From Arthrobacter sp. SLBN-100 (GTDB lineage: Bacteria; Actinomycetota; Actinomycetes; Actinomycetales; Micrococcaceae), in NCBI RefSeq assembly GCF_006715305.1, contig NZ_VFMY01000001.1, forward strand, positions 310,001 through 374,000: a stretch of DNA of 64,000 nt, given 5' to 3'. Under the pieces are notes generated by a model. That model saw only the letters and a program-made list of their open reading frames with translations. It did not search any database and was not told the DNA's origin. Shown piece by piece: positions 1 to 8,764 of this stretch. The stretch's first letter is position 1, and each line of letters begins with the position of its first letter. Position numbers and translations under genes: made by a program.

Positions 1-2
1 TC

Positions 3-1997
3 CACGGGCTTCGAACGATCTTTCCGGTCCCACTTGCTCTGGCGGCCACCTGGTCGCCCCAGACCATCGAGGCAGTCCAGGCGACAGCTGCGCGCGAGAC
101 GCGTGCAGTGGGGATCCACTGGACATTTGCCCCCATGGTCGACGTCGCGCGCGATCCCCGCTGGGGACGCATTATTGAGGGCGCCGGTGAGGACCCGGTG
201 CTCGGTGCTGCAATTGCGGCCGCTCAGGTGCGGGGCTTTCAAGGTAGCTTGGGACCGGACAGCATCCTGGCCGGACCGAAGCATTTTGCCGGCTACGGTG
301 CGTCCCGTGGAGGTCGTGACTACGACGACGCAGACATCTCCGACTCCGAACTGTGGAACGTGTACCTACCGCCATTCCGTGCAGCGATCGACTCCGGTGC
401 CGCCACCGTCATGACCGCGTACATGGACTACAACGGGGTCCCGGCATCCGGGAACCGCCGTCTGCTCAGTGACGTGCTGCGTAACGGCCTTGGCTTCACT
501 GGCTTTGTGGTCTCCGACAACAACGCAGTGCGGTCTCTCGAAACCCAGCACTTCGCGAAAGACCTGACCGACGCAGCCGTTCGAGCTGTGACAGCCGGCG
601 TTGACATGGAAATGTGCATGGTGGACCCAGCTTTCTCTCGCCTTGCTCAAGCGGTACGGGACGGCCTGGTAGGAGAAGAGGTCATCAATGATGCCGTCAG
701 CCGGATCCTCAAAGTTAAGTTCGAGCTTGGCCTGTTCGAATCGCCCTATGTTGATGAAGAGGCAGCGGCCGTGGTGCTGGCAGGGACTGAGAGCCGCGAT
801 CTGGCGTGCTCAGCAGCTGAGGCGTCGCTCGTGCTCCTGAAGAACGACGCAGGTGCACTGCCTCTCGCGGCGTCTTCGCTGACGTCTGTTGCGGTGATCG
901 GCCAGCTCGCCGACAGCAAGCGTGACACCCTTGGACCGTGGGTCTTTGATCACGACACCAAGGAAACCGTGACAATCCTCGAAGGTCTGCGATCACGGCT
1001 AGGCGACACTGTCAACGTCGTCTATGCACCTGGAGCCGGCATTCCAGAACGGATCTTCCCGTCCATGTTCGACCAGATGGATTCCACCGTCGTCGCGACA
1101 CAGGACGACTACGACGACGCCGCCGAAATCCGGACAGCCGTGCAGCTCGCCGCCGAATCAGACATCGCTATTGTCGTCGTCGGACAGCGGCAGAACCAGA
1201 TTGGGGAGAACGCCTCAACGTCCACGCTTGAAATGCCGGGCGCCCAGGAGGAACAACTGCGTCAAATCGTCAAAACGGGCACTCCCGTCGTCCTCGTCGT
1301 GATGTCCGGCCGGCCGTTGGACCTTCGATGGGCCGACGCGAACGTCCCGGCAATCCTGCAGGCCTGGTACCCGGGCACCAGGGGAGGAGACGCCGTCGCC
1401 TCCGTACTTTTCGGTGACACTTCGCCGGCGGGCCGGCTACCGTTCACCTGGCCGCGCCACGTGGGCCAGGTGCCCATGGTGTATTCCCACTATCGGACTT
1501 TTGCTCCTCAGGATCAGCAAGCCCGCTACTGGGAGGAAAGCAGCACACCTCTGTACCCCTTCGGGCATGGCCTGTCGTACGCCACCTTCGACTACGCCAA
1601 CCTCCAGCTGGACCGCGGCTCGATTGGGGTCGGTGAATCCGTCACAGCAACCGTTGAGGTAACCAACACGTCAGCTTCCGCCGCGGAAGAAGTGGTGCAG
1701 CTGTACATCCACCAGCGATACGGAACCTCGTCGAGGCCTGTCCGGGAACTCAAAGCGTTCGAACGCGTGAAGATCGCAGCAGGCGAAAGGCGGACCGTTG
1801 AATTCACCCTCGGCCCGGACCAACTGCAGTACTGGAGCGCGGTCACGGGCGGGTACGTGCAGGACGCCACCACCATTGACGTCTGGGTCGGAGGCAGTTC
1901 CACTGCCGAACTTACCACTGTGCTTGATGTGACCGATTCAGCACCGGCCGCAACCAGCGTCGGCTGGACTCCGAGCTTGCACATAGCAAAGGCCTAG
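3..1997 (+). CDS. Glycoside hydrolase family 3 (beta-glucosidase/xylosidase type), 5'-truncated by window edge
   Basis: The reading frame is already open at base 3 and reads through GH3-type residues (HGLRTIFPVPLALAATW), so the true start lies upstream and the protein is N-terminally incomplete here. The visible 664 residues carry the GH3 barrel, with GFVVSDNN around residue 172 supplying the aspartate nucleophile (GH3 more often has SDW). The GH3 C-terminal alpha/beta sandwich follows (VLLKND, then AGRLPFTWP and YPFGHGLSYATF). From about residue 540 there is a fibronectin-III-like domain (TATVEVTNTSASAAEEVVQLY). This enzyme class removes terminal beta-linked glucose or xylose from oligosaccharides. 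A LacI regulator follows 131 bp downstream on the same strand, which suggests a sugar-inducible unit. No signal peptide can be judged because the N-terminus is missing. Confidence 0.93.
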   Translation, partial: HGLRTIFPVPLALAATWSPQTIEAVQATAARETRAVGIHWTFAPMVDVARDPRWGRIIEGAGEDPVLGAAIAAAQVRGFQGSLGPDSILAGPKHFAGYGASRGGRDYDDADISDSELWNVYLPPFRAAIDSGAATVMTAYMDYNGVPASGNRRLLSDVLRNGLGFTGFVVSDNNAVRSLETQHFAKDLTDAAVRAVTAGVDMEMCMVDPAFSRLAQAVRDGLVGEEVINDAVSRILKVKFELGLFESPYVDEEAAAVVLAGTESRDLACSAAEASLVLLKNDAGALPLAASSLTSVAVIGQLADSKRDTLGPWVFDHDTKETVTILEGLRSRLGDTVNVVYAPGAGIPERIFPSMFDQMDSTVVATQDDYDDAAEIRTAVQLAAESDIAIVVVGQRQNQIGENASTSTLEMPGAQEEQLRQIVKTGTPVVLVVMSGRPLDLRWADANVPAILQAWYPGTRGGDAVASVLFGDTSPAGRLPFTWPRHVGQVPMVYSHYRTFAPQDQQARYWEESSTPLYPFGHGLSYATFDYANLQLDRGSIGVGESVTATVEVTNTSASAAEEVVQLYIHQRYGTSSRPVRELKAFERVKIAAGERRTVEFTLGPDQLQYWSAVTGGYVQDATTIDVWVGGSSTAELTTVLDVTDSAPAATSVGWTPSLHIAKA

Positions 1998-2128
1998 AGG
2001 CACGTGAGTCACTGACGGGGAAGGCCGTACTCGATGAAGGTGGTGTCTGCCGGCTCATCCAGGCTATCTCTGCATGACGCGCCTATCCGGCACGTCATGA
2101 GCATCATCGATTCGGAAGAAATGTAGAC

Positions 2129-3163
2129 ATGTCAAAAAGCTCACGCGCAGCCGGTGCCAGGGCCACGATTTACGACATCGCCAAACTGGCGGGGGTCAAT
2201 GCCTCCACCGTGTCTCGCGCCTTAGGCAACCCTGCCCGGGTCAGTGTCAAGACGCGGAAGCTCGTCGAGGAGGCTGCAGCGGAGCTCAACTTCAGCGTCA
2301 ATCCGCTTGCCCGGGCGTTGCCCACCGGCCGCACGGGCATGGTCGGGCTCATCGTCTCGGACATCACCAACCCCAGCTTCTTCGACATCATCCGCGGTGC
2401 CCAGTCCGAGGCCGCAGCACGTGGCTTCACGTTGGTGCTGGCCGAATCGGCCGAGTCGGCATCGACAGAGACCGCTATTGTCCAACGCATGCAGGCGTCC
2501 ACTGACGGCATCATCCTGGCCAGCCCCCGCATGTTCGATCCGGAGATCCGCGCGCTCAACGGAATAAGGCCCGTGATTGTGCTCAACCGTTGCGTCGATG
2601 GCATTGCTTCGGTTGTCCCGGACGTAGAGTCCGGGGTCAACGAAGCAGTCCGCCACCTGGGGTCCAATGGCCACCACAGGATCGCTTTCCTGGCGGGCCC
2701 TGAGCAGTCATGGATATCCGCACGTCGTTGGGACAGCTTCCGCCTGGCCTGTGAGTGGACCGGGAGGGAAGCGCAGCTCATTCCCAGCACGGCGCCCACG
2801 ACCGAGGGGGGAAGACTCGCTGCCCGGGACGTCATCGCGTCCGGCGCCACCGCAGCCCTATGCTATAATGACCTGCTGGCCATCGGGCTGATGCAGGAAC
2901 TCCAGGAAGCAGGGGTGAAGGTACCTGACGACTTCAGCGTGGTGGGCTTCGATAACATTTTCGGGTCGGATTTTACGACGCCGGCGCTGAGCACCGTAGC
3001 TTCCCCGTTCAGCGCATGCGGTGCAGCGGCCTTGGACCTCCTCCTGGCTGCCCTTTCCGGCGAAGGCAAAAATCCGCGCATTGTGCAGACGGGTGATTCG
3101 GTCCTGCGGACCAGGCTGCTCGTACGCGGATCCAGCGGCCGACTCCTAGCCCCAAGGGTGTAG
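2129..3163 (+). CDS. LacI family transcriptional regulator
   Basis: The 344-aa protein begins with the LacI helix-turn-helix and hinge (TIYDIAKLAGVNASTVSRAL, residues about 13-32, then PLARALPTGRTGMVGLIVSD). The rest is a periplasmic-binding-protein-like effector domain, ending with the typical DDFSVVGFDNI segment. The ATG at 2129 is preceded by an A/G-rich GGAAGAAA stretch. It follows the GH3 gene on the same strand and probably controls it or a linked sugar operon. I found no convincing palindromic operator in the 131-bp gap before it. Its HTH differs from the LacI protein encoded at 25191-26234, so the two probably bind different operators. Confidence 0.93.
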   Translation: MSKSSRAAGARATIYDIAKLAGVNASTVSRALGNPARVSVKTRKLVEEAAAELNFSVNPLARALPTGRTGMVGLIVSDITNPSFFDIIRGAQSEAAARGFTLVLAESAESASTETAIVQRMQASTDGIILASPRMFDPEIRALNGIRPVIVLNRCVDGIASVVPDVESGVNEAVRHLGSNGHHRIAFLAGPEQSWISARRWDSFRLACEWTGREAQLIPSTAPTTEGGRLAARDVIASGATAALCYNDLLAIGLMQELQEAGVKVPDDFSVVGFDNIFGSDFTTPALSTVASPFSACGAAALDLLLAALSGEGKNPRIVQTGDSVLRTRLLVRGSSGRLLAPRV

Positions 3164-3386
3164 AAAGAAGACTGGAGGCCTCTTCAATTGTTGCAATGCC
3201 GCCGAACATCGGCTTGGCCGGACGCACAACACCCGATTTGAAGGGAACCAACGTGTAGCGACAGATAGGCCACAATGTCTAAAGCGCCGTCAAGTGTCAC
3301 GCCCTTCGAGCAATTGAAGGACAGCACCGCCCTTGTGCGAACAGTCCCTGAACTGATGTTCGACTGGTAGCGGGACATGTTGAAAG

Positions 3387-3719
3387 GTCGTTGACCGGTA
3401 TGGGTTCCATATCCGCGATATCGGACTCTTGGCCTCGGCCTTGGCCCGTGCGGCAACGACGGTCATGGGTGTGGAAGCCTACCCGGAGTTAGCGATGAAG
3501 GCGGCAGCGCTTATGGAGTCTGCGGCAGGGTTCCGCCCGCTGATCGATGGGAACAAGCGGACTGCGTGGACGCTGATGGTGTTGATGCTCTGGATCAATG
3601 GCTGCAGGCATGGCTTCAGCACTGATGGGGCGTTCAGTCTCGTTGTGGGAGTGGCCGCCGGCGACATCTTGTTGGAGGACAGCGCGGGGATGATTGCCTC
3701 GCACCTCGTGAAGCGGTAA
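3387..3719 (+). pseudogene. 5'-truncated Doc (death-on-curing) toxin remnant, copy 1
   Basis: From 3387 the frame reads VVDRYGFHIRDIGLLASALAR and continues to LVKR at 3719, matching the intact Doc protein at 7071-7439 from about its residue 13 onward. The first dozen codons and any antitoxin gene are missing, and an in-frame TGA at 3381-3383 closes the frame upstream. The Fic/Doc active-site motif reads FRPLIDGNKR, so the catalytic histidine (FHPLIDGNKR in the intact copy) is replaced by arginine. It is therefore a dead remnant on two grounds. The 224 bp before it show no antitoxin homology. Confidence 0.8.
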
Positions 3720-3935
3720 TGGCAGGTTTCCTGTCGACAGGTGCTTGGTGATCCTGGGATCACGTGCGGGCATTCCGCGCCCCTCCGTCATGTGTTTCTC
3801 TGCCCAAGAGCTGCAGGAGGCGTCAGCCAAAGCAGGGGCCGGGCCCACCCACGCGGACTTCCAGCGCAGAGAAGAACCGCGTTCCTCAGCTGGGTGCCGC
3901 TGCCGTTTTGGAGTGCTGAGACGGGTGAATTTGGG

Positions 3936-3954
3936 GTGTGGACATTGTCCACAG
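3936..3954. repeat. Palindrome P1 (GTGTNGACANTGTCNACAC family)
   Basis: Reads GTGTGGACATTGTCCACAG. The arms pair except for the outermost base. The 3'-side sequence runs into repeat unit A. Confidence 0.75.
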
Positions 3955-3990
3955 TTTTCGGCTCGGACTCGCTCGTTCAGTCTTCGGACT

Positions 3991-4068
3991 GCTTCGGATT
4001 CCGCATGTTTCCGCGGGTTCCCAGTGTTTGTAAGGGTTGGAATGCAGTTCGAGTCCCACCTCGGGCAC
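3991..4068 (+). repeat. tRNA-Leu 3'-end-like repeat, unit A (putative att remnant)
   Basis: Begins with GCTTCGGATTCCGCATGTTT and ends with a T-loop-like TTCGAGT, then CCCAC and CTCGGGCAC. The last 22 bases look like the T-loop, 3' T-stem and 3' acceptor strand of an actinobacterial tRNA-Leu, whose acceptor stem would be GCCCGAG/CTCGGGC. The 5' T-stem strand (TGCAG) does not pair with CCCAC, so this is not a working tRNA. Related copies lie at 7545, 24500 and 54953 in the same orientation. Confidence 0.6.
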
Positions 4069-4475
4069 GTGTTTCCGCAGGTCAGCAGCTTTTTCTCTTC
4101 TGACTGTTGACAAAGCTTGACTTTTTGCCGCCCCAGGTGTTGTTACGGTGCACCATCACGAGGGCTGGTACGGGCACCGTAATGAGGGACATAAGGCCCC
4201 GGACTGCGCTCACGGCCCGTCTTTGCAAATATCAGGGCACAATTTACATCGACACATAGCTGAACAGAGTGTCGTTGAGCGCTGCAATCTTCTACGCATC
4301 GGGGCTTCCAGACAGAGCGGCCGCAGGGCGTGCATGCCAACCGGCAGCGGTGTCGGAGACGACAGACGTGTATCTTCAGGCCGTTCTAATCCAGCAGATC
4401 TGGCAGCAACTGCGGCGCTCCGCTCCCAGAAGGACGGGCGAGCTGCAAAAGGCGACCGTCAGGGTACCAAGGACT

Positions 4476-4862
4476 TCATGCAGCACCCGATCCGTATGGA
4501 CGCGTGATCGCCTCGAGGAAATGCCCGTCAGGATCCGCGAAGTAGACGCCACGTCCGCCGTCGTTGTGGTTGATTTGCTGGGGGCGGGACCGTCCCGGGT
4601 CAGCCCAGTAGGAGATGCCCTGGGCCTGGATCCTTGCGAAGATTCCGTCGAAGTCCTCCTCGCTGACGAGAAAGGCGTAGTGCTGCGGGGAGATGGGCCG
4701 GTCCGCGGTGGCGAAATCGAGGGCCACTCCGTGGTCGAGGGGCACGGTCATGAATGACCACATGGCTTGGGGTTTCGGCAGTCCGAGCACGTTCGCCAGG
4801 AAGTCCGCCGAACGGCGCTTGTCCGTTGCGTAGACGATGGTGTGGTTGAAAGTGACCGTCAT
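4476..4862 (-). CDS. VOC superfamily (glyoxalase/bleomycin-resistance-like) protein
   Basis: The 128-aa protein has the two-repeat beta-alpha-beta-beta-beta layout of vicinal-oxygen-chelate proteins. It starts FNHTIVYATD with an early histidine ligand and ends GVYFADPDGHFLEAITRP, the usual 'DPDG..lE' metal-ligand strand. PQHYAFLVSEEDFDGIF marks the middle of the fold. A GAGGAG Shine-Dalgarno sits about 7 bases before the ATG at 4862. It stands alone on the minus strand between repeat-rich segments, so context gives no substrate. Members range from glyoxalases to dioxygenases and antibiotic-binding proteins. Confidence 0.88.
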   Translation of the reverse strand: MTVTFNHTIVYATDKRRSADFLANVLGLPKPQAMWSFMTVPLDHGVALDFATADRPISPQHYAFLVSEEDFDGIFARIQAQGISYWADPGRSRPQQINHNDGGRGVYFADPDGHFLEAITRPYGSGAA

Positions 4863-5975
4863 GGCGTCTCCTCAGCTGTTTTATCCAGCAGTCGGGGAAG
4901 CTCTCACTGCTGATGGCAACCACTCGGTGAGTACCTACAACGGGTGCTACCCCAACATAACCGTAGCGCTCGGGGCGGTCGACCGATCGGCCACGTGCCC
5001 CTGTCGGCGACTCAACACGGACGAGTTCCAAATCGTCCGATCGACAGTTTTCGCCGACGACGGCAACTGAGTGAGGGAACGGTCGTTGCACCTGCGGTTA
5101 TTCGCTTCAAAGAAGTGAGGGGGCAGACCGATTGAAGATCTTGGGAGCCCATCTTCCCCGGGGCAACCCCGGAGCAGCTGCGGCGTGCTTAATGCACACG
5201 CGGCAGCTGTTCGGACGTCACTTGGAATGTGGCAAAAAGGAAGTGTGGACGATGTCCACACTTCCGGCTTCGGATCGGTCCGTATAGCGGCCGGTTGGGC
5301 TACTGCATTACCAACGGGTTGCTTTCGTCTTCTTGTCCAGGCTCGATCGGCAAGCTAGTTGACCCAAGCATCGGGACTCCCGCTGGCAGGGCGACTTGGT
5401 ACTCGCGCTCTGCCTCCAGGCCTTCCAGTTCGCGGCCAATGGATCGGGGCGTCGTTCTTGCAGCGGAGCTACCGCTTGGGCCCTGGTTGCGCGGAGGCCC
5501 CAGCGACGATGAAGCATCAGAATGACAGGCAGCGATGATTCGTCTGATCACTCGGGACAGTTGGATCAAGGCAGCGTGTCGCGCGGTGTAGATTTTTGCA
5601 GTGAGAAAGCCATGTGTTAAAAGGGAGCCAGCCCAGAATGAACCCCTGATGCTCGTATGAGGCCCGCGGAGTTCTTGAGTCCAGTTGTGGGTTATCGTCG
5701 ACTTTCTTGATGCGAAATGGGCTCGATCGCCCGAATTCTGTGCTACCAAGCCAAAATTCCACCCCTTAGATAGGCTGTCCCAGTGACAGACGAGATAGAG
5801 TGGCCCGCCTTGCCAGCTCCTCACGCACGCGGCCAGGGCTGCGGCCGTGACCGTCTCACGCGCTGGCGCTAATCCGCCCACGCGTGCCGAACTCAACTGC
5901 ATTGAAACCGCCGCAGAGGACGCTCCTGCTGTCGAACTGACGGGTGCGGAGCTTGACAGCAAGTGAAAGGAAGCC
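4863..5975. other. 1.1-kb interval without a confident gene
   Basis: Contains palindrome P2 at 5239-5265. The open frames here are short, overlap on both strands and show no recognisable motif. A short plus-strand frame just before 5968 ends in LTGAELDSK but has no usable start and may be a gene remnant. AT content rises around 5560-5760, which fits decayed DNA. Confidence 0.5.
5239..5265. repeat. Palindrome P2, 12-bp perfect arms
   Basis: GGAAGTGTGGAC, three central bases (GAT), then GTCCACACTTCC. This is the longest perfect member of the family. It is preceded by TGTGGCAAAAA, shared with P3 (GTGGCAAAAA), but no tRNA-like segment follows. Confidence 0.8.
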
Positions 5976-6506
5976 ATGAAAACGCATGATCCATTTGCAC
6001 CAACATCCGGGATCGAATCCTTCGAAGTCATCAGCGAATCCTTCGAGGACGGCGAGGTTCTTCCGGAAGCTCAACGCAGCGCCGTCCTGGGATCCGGCGG
6101 GCGGGACGAATCGCCCCAGCTCACCTGGTCGGGCGCGCCCGAGGGAACCAGGAGCTACGCAGTCACCGTCTTCGACCCCGATGCCCCAGGCGCGGGCTAC
6201 TGGCATTGGGCTGTGGTGAACATCCCGGCAGACGTCACCTCCCTCCCGGCCGGTGCAGGTTCCCGGGACAACTCCCGGTTACCGTCTGGTGCAGTGCAAT
6301 TGAAGAACGATGCCGGATTTGTCGGTTTCGTGGGAGCTGCCCCGCCTCCCGGGCACGGTCAGCACCGGTATTTGCTGGTGGTCCACGCCATGGATGTTGA
6401 ACGGCTGGACCTTCGCACTGATGACACCCCAGCCGCCCTGCAATCCGCGCTCTCCAACCACACCTTGGGCCGGGCGAGGCTGACGGGAACCTTCGAACGC
6501 CGCTAG
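5976..6506 (+). CDS. YbhB/YbcL-type PEBP (Raf kinase inhibitor-like) protein
   Basis: The 176-aa protein has the phosphatidylethanolamine-binding-protein fold signature: SPQLTWSGAPEGTRSYAVTVFDPDAP (about residues 47-72), then GYWHWAVVNIPADV and PPPGHGQHRYLLVVHAM, close to the family's DPDAP and GxHRY motifs. Bacterial members are cytoplasmic or periplasmic and of uncertain function. This one has no signal peptide. An AAAGGA Shine-Dalgarno precedes ATG 5976. It is a lone gene between palindrome P2 and an IS5 remnant. Confidence 0.93.
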   Translation: MKTHDPFAPTSGIESFEVISESFEDGEVLPEAQRSAVLGSGGRDESPQLTWSGAPEGTRSYAVTVFDPDAPGAGYWHWAVVNIPADVTSLPAGAGSRDNSRLPSGAVQLKNDAGFVGFVGAAPPPGHGQHRYLLVVHAMDVERLDLRTDDTPAALQSALSNHTLGRARLTGTFERR

Positions 6507-6562
6507 GGCGTGTCTCCCAAGCCTGTCCGGAATGCGTGATGGGTGTCTCGTATTTCTATGTT

Positions 6563-6830
6563 TTGACTGATGGGCAGTGGGCCCTTATTTAGCCGTTGCT
6601 GCCGTCTTCCATTGGCCGCCGGGGTCGCCCGTTCCGGGACGACCGGCGGGTGGTCGAGGACATTATTTACCGATACCGCTGCGGGATCGCTTGGCGGGAT
6701 GTGCCGGCCGAGTTGGTTCGTGGCAGATGCTTGGGAGCGGCACCGCCGCTACAGCGGTGATGGAACTTGGGACAGTACCCTGGCCGCGCTGTTGACGGTA
6801 GCGGATCGGCGTTGCCAACTTAACTGAGAC
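6563..6830 (+). pseudogene. IS5-family transposase N-terminal remnant
   Basis: From TTG 6563 the DNA reads LTDGQWALI, hits an in-frame TAG at 6590, then continues PLLPSSIGRRGRPFRDDRRVVEDIIYRYRCGIAWRDVPAE. This is the conserved N-terminal block of IS5-type transposases. After about 6715 the frame shifts (WERHRRYSGDGTWDSTLAALLT lies in another frame), and the rest, including the DDE domain, is absent. No intact terminal inverted repeats were identified. It lies directly upstream of the TA operator at 6842. Confidence 0.75.
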
Positions 6831-6841
6831 GGGACCCTTGC

Positions 6842-6860
6842 TGGTACTGTTTTGGTACCA
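6842..6860. promoter_or_regulatory. Putative TA autoregulatory operator TGGTAC-N7-GTACCA
   Basis: Perfect 6-bp arms with a 7-base spacer, ending 7 bases before the antitoxin ATG. Exactly the same arms, spacer length and distance occur before the second antitoxin copy (50698-50716), which supports a conserved RHH-antitoxin operator. The lack of a Shine-Dalgarno suggests a leaderless or very short leader transcript. Confidence 0.7.
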
Positions 6861-6867
6861 TTGGTGA

Positions 6868-7074
6868 ATGGCTATGAATCTGCGTGTTCCCGAAAATCTT
6901 GACCGGCGTTTGGACCAGCTGGCTGCCGAGGAACATACGTCGAAGTCTGCGTTGTTGCTCCAGGGTGCAGAGCTGGTCCTGCAGCGTCACCGTCGGACCC
7001 GTGATATCCGCGAGGGTCTGGATTTCGTGTTGAGCCATGATGCGGAGCTTTTGACGCGCCTTGAGGATGCGTGA
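6868..7074 (+). CDS. Ribbon-helix-helix antitoxin of RHH/Doc module (intact copy)
   Basis: A 68-aa protein starting MAMNLRVPENLDRRLDQLA, typical of a ribbon-helix-helix beta strand and first helix. HTSKSALLLQGAELVLQRHRR forms the second helix, and the acidic C-terminus (SHDAELLTRLEDA) probably neutralises the toxin. It overlaps the toxin start by 4 bases (GTGA), so translation is coupled. Unlike the classical Phd-Doc pair, the antitoxin here is RHH-type. It probably represses its own promoter through the TGGTAC-N7-GTACCA palindrome just upstream. A nearly identical 68-aa copy is at 50724. Confidence 0.85.
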   Translation: MAMNLRVPENLDRRLDQLAAEEHTSKSALLLQGAELVLQRHRRTRDIREGLDFVLSHDAELLTRLEDA

Positions 7075-7439
7075 CCGAGTACCTCGAGATTGAGGACGCT
7101 TTGCAGGTCGTTGACCGGTTTGGATACCATGTCCGTGATATCGGGCTTCTGGCCTCGGCACTGGCGAGGCCTGCGACCACTGTGATGGGGGTGGAAGCCT
7201 ATCCGCAGTTAGCGACGAAGGCAGCGGCGCTCATGGAGTCGGTGGCGCGGTTTCACCCCCTGATCGACGGGAATAAACGCACGGCCTGGACGCTGATGGT
7301 TCTGATGCTCTGGATCAACGGCTCCCGGCATGACTTCAGCACTGACGAGGCCTTCAATCTCGTCGTGGGTGTGGCAGCCGGCGACATCACACTGCAGGAC
7401 AGCGCGGGGACGATTGCGACCCACCTCGTCAAACGGTAG
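7071..7439 (+). CDS. doc: Doc/Fic-family death-on-curing toxin (intact copy)
   Basis: A 122-aa protein starting at GTG 7071, overlapping the antitoxin stop. The Fic/Doc active-site loop reads FHPLIDGNKRTAW with the catalytic His at about residue 62 and the Asp-Gly-Asn-Lys-Arg phosphate-binding residues intact. Doc toxins phosphorylate EF-Tu and stop translation. The length is normal for Doc (about 120-130 aa). This is the only one of three related copies in the window that keeps both the N-terminus and the active site, with its antitoxin adjacent. It is followed within 50 bp by palindrome P3. Confidence 0.88.
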   Translation: MTEYLEIEDALQVVDRFGYHVRDIGLLASALARPATTVMGVEAYPQLATKAAALMESVARFHPLIDGNKRTAWTLMVLMLWINGSRHDFSTDEAFNLVVGVAAGDITLQDSAGTIATHLVKR

Positions 7440-7488
7440 CCGTGCGTTCACCTGCGGTTCGGAGATGCTTCGAAGTGGCAAAAAGAGA

Positions 7489-7507
7489 GTGTTGACACTG
7501 TCAACAC
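7489..7507. repeat. Palindrome P3 with compensatory change
   Basis: GTGTTGACACTGTCAACAC, perfect 9-bp arms about one central base. Compared with P8 (GTGTGGACATTGTCCACAC), both arms changed together (G to T in one, C to A in the other), so symmetry was kept. Confidence 0.8.
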
Positions 7508-7544
7508 ATTCGGCGTCGGACTGGGCCATATGTCGGCCGGACTG

Positions 7545-7621
7545 CCTCGGATTCCGTATGTTTTCTGGCGTTCCCAGTGTTTTCAAGGGCTCGAATGCAG
7601 TTCGAGTCCCACCTCGGGCAC
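7545..7621 (+). repeat. tRNA-Leu 3'-end-like repeat, unit B
   Basis: CCTCGGATTCCGTATGTTTT through GTTCCCAGTGTTTTCAAGGG to TTCGAGT, CCCAC and CTCGGGCAC. Same orientation and layout as units A, C and D. The 5' T-stem does not pair with CCCAC. Confidence 0.6.
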
Positions 7622-7972
7622 GATGTTTTCCCTCGTCAGAGGCGATTTTGCTTTGACGTGTTGACAAAGCTTGTGGTCGCGCCGCTCTGACGGCTGGTTC
7701 GCGGGCTACGGCCTGACTGCCGCGGGGCCTGTTCAGGTGTGTGGGGTGGCGGGTTCAAGTCCCTGACTGGTGGGCCTTCCGCCTGCTGTGGCTGGGTGTG
7801 TGTGGTTCCTCGTTCCGTTCTTTCGGGTTGGTCGTGGGTGGCCAACACCTATTCATGGTTCCTGGTGACGGGTACGACATGACGACACCGACCTTGGTGC
7901 GGCTTTGCTGCAAAAGCTCGCTCTATTTACCGCCCAGACGCTGAGGGTGCTGGGTTTGTCCTGCCAAAGAGG

Positions 7973-7991
7973 GTGTTGACATTGTCCGCAC
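7973..7991. repeat. Palindrome P4 (degenerate)
   Basis: GTGTTGACATTGTCCGCAC, two mismatched arm positions. Preceded by TTTGTCCTGCCA and followed by TCTGCTTTGTT, both shared with P7 at 24915. Confidence 0.6.
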
Positions 7992-8271
7992 TTATGTCTG
8001 CTTTGTTTTCGATCGGCACCGAGTCTCTCTGCGGGTGGGATGTCGTTCGGATAGCGGAACGACTTCTGGGCTGCACGACGGGCTTGTCAAACGTACGGGC
8101 GCGCTGCAGCGAACCCGGTCTACGCGAGACCACCCGCCAAGACATCAGTGGGCCATCAGAATGAACAAGCGGCGACGGAGCGCCTGTGGGTTCATCACCG
8201 TCGGGGAATCAAACGGCATGACCTACATGGGCAGGCATTCACAACGTGGGCGTCTGCGGGACAGCTGGCTA

Positions 8272-8295
8272 TACTTCAGAACATGGTCTGAAGTA
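8272..8295. promoter_or_regulatory. Putative TA operator TACTTCAGA-N6-TCTGAAGTA
   Basis: Perfect 9-bp inverted repeat with a 6-base spacer, ending 10 bases before the antitoxin ATG at 8306. No Shine-Dalgarno is visible. This is the position expected for antitoxin autorepression. Confidence 0.65.
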
Positions 8296-8305
8296 GTGTA
8301 AGTGT

Positions 8306-8761
8306 ATGAGCGCATTAGCCACTTCCCGAACGACGTTCCAGTCTTCCGAACTAAGCCGCGCCTCCGCTGAGGCCTTTGCCGCTGCAGCGGATCACCCGAT
8401 TCAAATCACTCGACGCGACGGCGAGCATCTGGTGCTCATGTCCGAGAGCGCAGACCGGGCACGTGCGTCACTGCTGGAACTGGCCGCGCAGTTAATTGCT
8501 GTTACCACCAGTACAGAGGGGACGCTCGCGAACCGCATGAGTGATCGATTTCCCTGGATGCTTGCCCTGAGCCAGATAGACCGGGAAACATGCGCCTCGG
8601 AGATCGTGGCGGCAGCACGAGCCTCTTTCGCAACCAACCAGCCGCATCTGGCCATTGCGGAACTCAATGCCTGGCGTGAGACTGCAACTGCCATCGCCGC
8701 CGGCCTCGGCAAGGAAACGATCGAATGGCTTGATGACGCCGAAACTGTTGAGCGTCCCTAA
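8306..8761 (+). CDS. Phd/prevent-host-death-like antitoxin
   Basis: A 151-aa protein whose N-terminus (SSELSRASAEAFAAAADHPIQITRRDGEHLVLMS) has the Phd/YefM layout: a short beta strand, a helix, then 'P..ItR.dge..vLm'. The C-terminal two thirds are helical and longer than in classical Phd (about 80 aa), which is usual for larger actinobacterial antitoxins of this kind. The partner starts 3 bases after the stop codon. The palindromic operator just upstream fits self-repression. Family assignment is by N-terminal pattern and gene pairing, not by search. Confidence 0.65.
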   Translation: MSALATSRTTFQSSELSRASAEAFAAAADHPIQITRRDGEHLVLMSESADRARASLLELAAQLIAVTTSTEGTLANRMSDRFPWMLALSQIDRETCASEIVAAARASFATNQPHLAIAELNAWRETATAIAAGLGKETIEWLDDAETVERP

Positions 8762-8764
8762 GGG

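Larger units (their letters stand above)
3720..4475. other. Non-coding interval with repeat unit A
   Basis: No convincing gene. The interval holds a GTGTGGACATTGTCCACA palindrome (3936-3954) followed by a tRNA-Leu-3'-end-like segment (3991-4068), and then TGTTGACAAAGCTTG near 4107, which recurs in the two related units. From about 4140 to 4475 I see only overlapping spurious frames. Confidence 0.6.
7440..8271. other. Non-coding interval with repeat unit B
   Basis: Holds palindrome P3 (7489), the tRNA-Leu-like segment (7545-7621), a degraded hairpin, GTGTTGACAAAGCTTGTGG near 7659, a conserved stretch containing TGTTCAGGTGTGTGGGGTGG (7732-), and palindrome P4 (7973). The same order occurs at 24441-24933. 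From 8000 to 8271 I see nothing assignable. Confidence 0.6.

Noticed and set aside
7489..7507. TTGACA inside palindrome P3 as a promoter -35
   Set aside because: No suitable -10 at 16-18 bases, and the hexamer is not conserved in the other palindromes (TGGACA).
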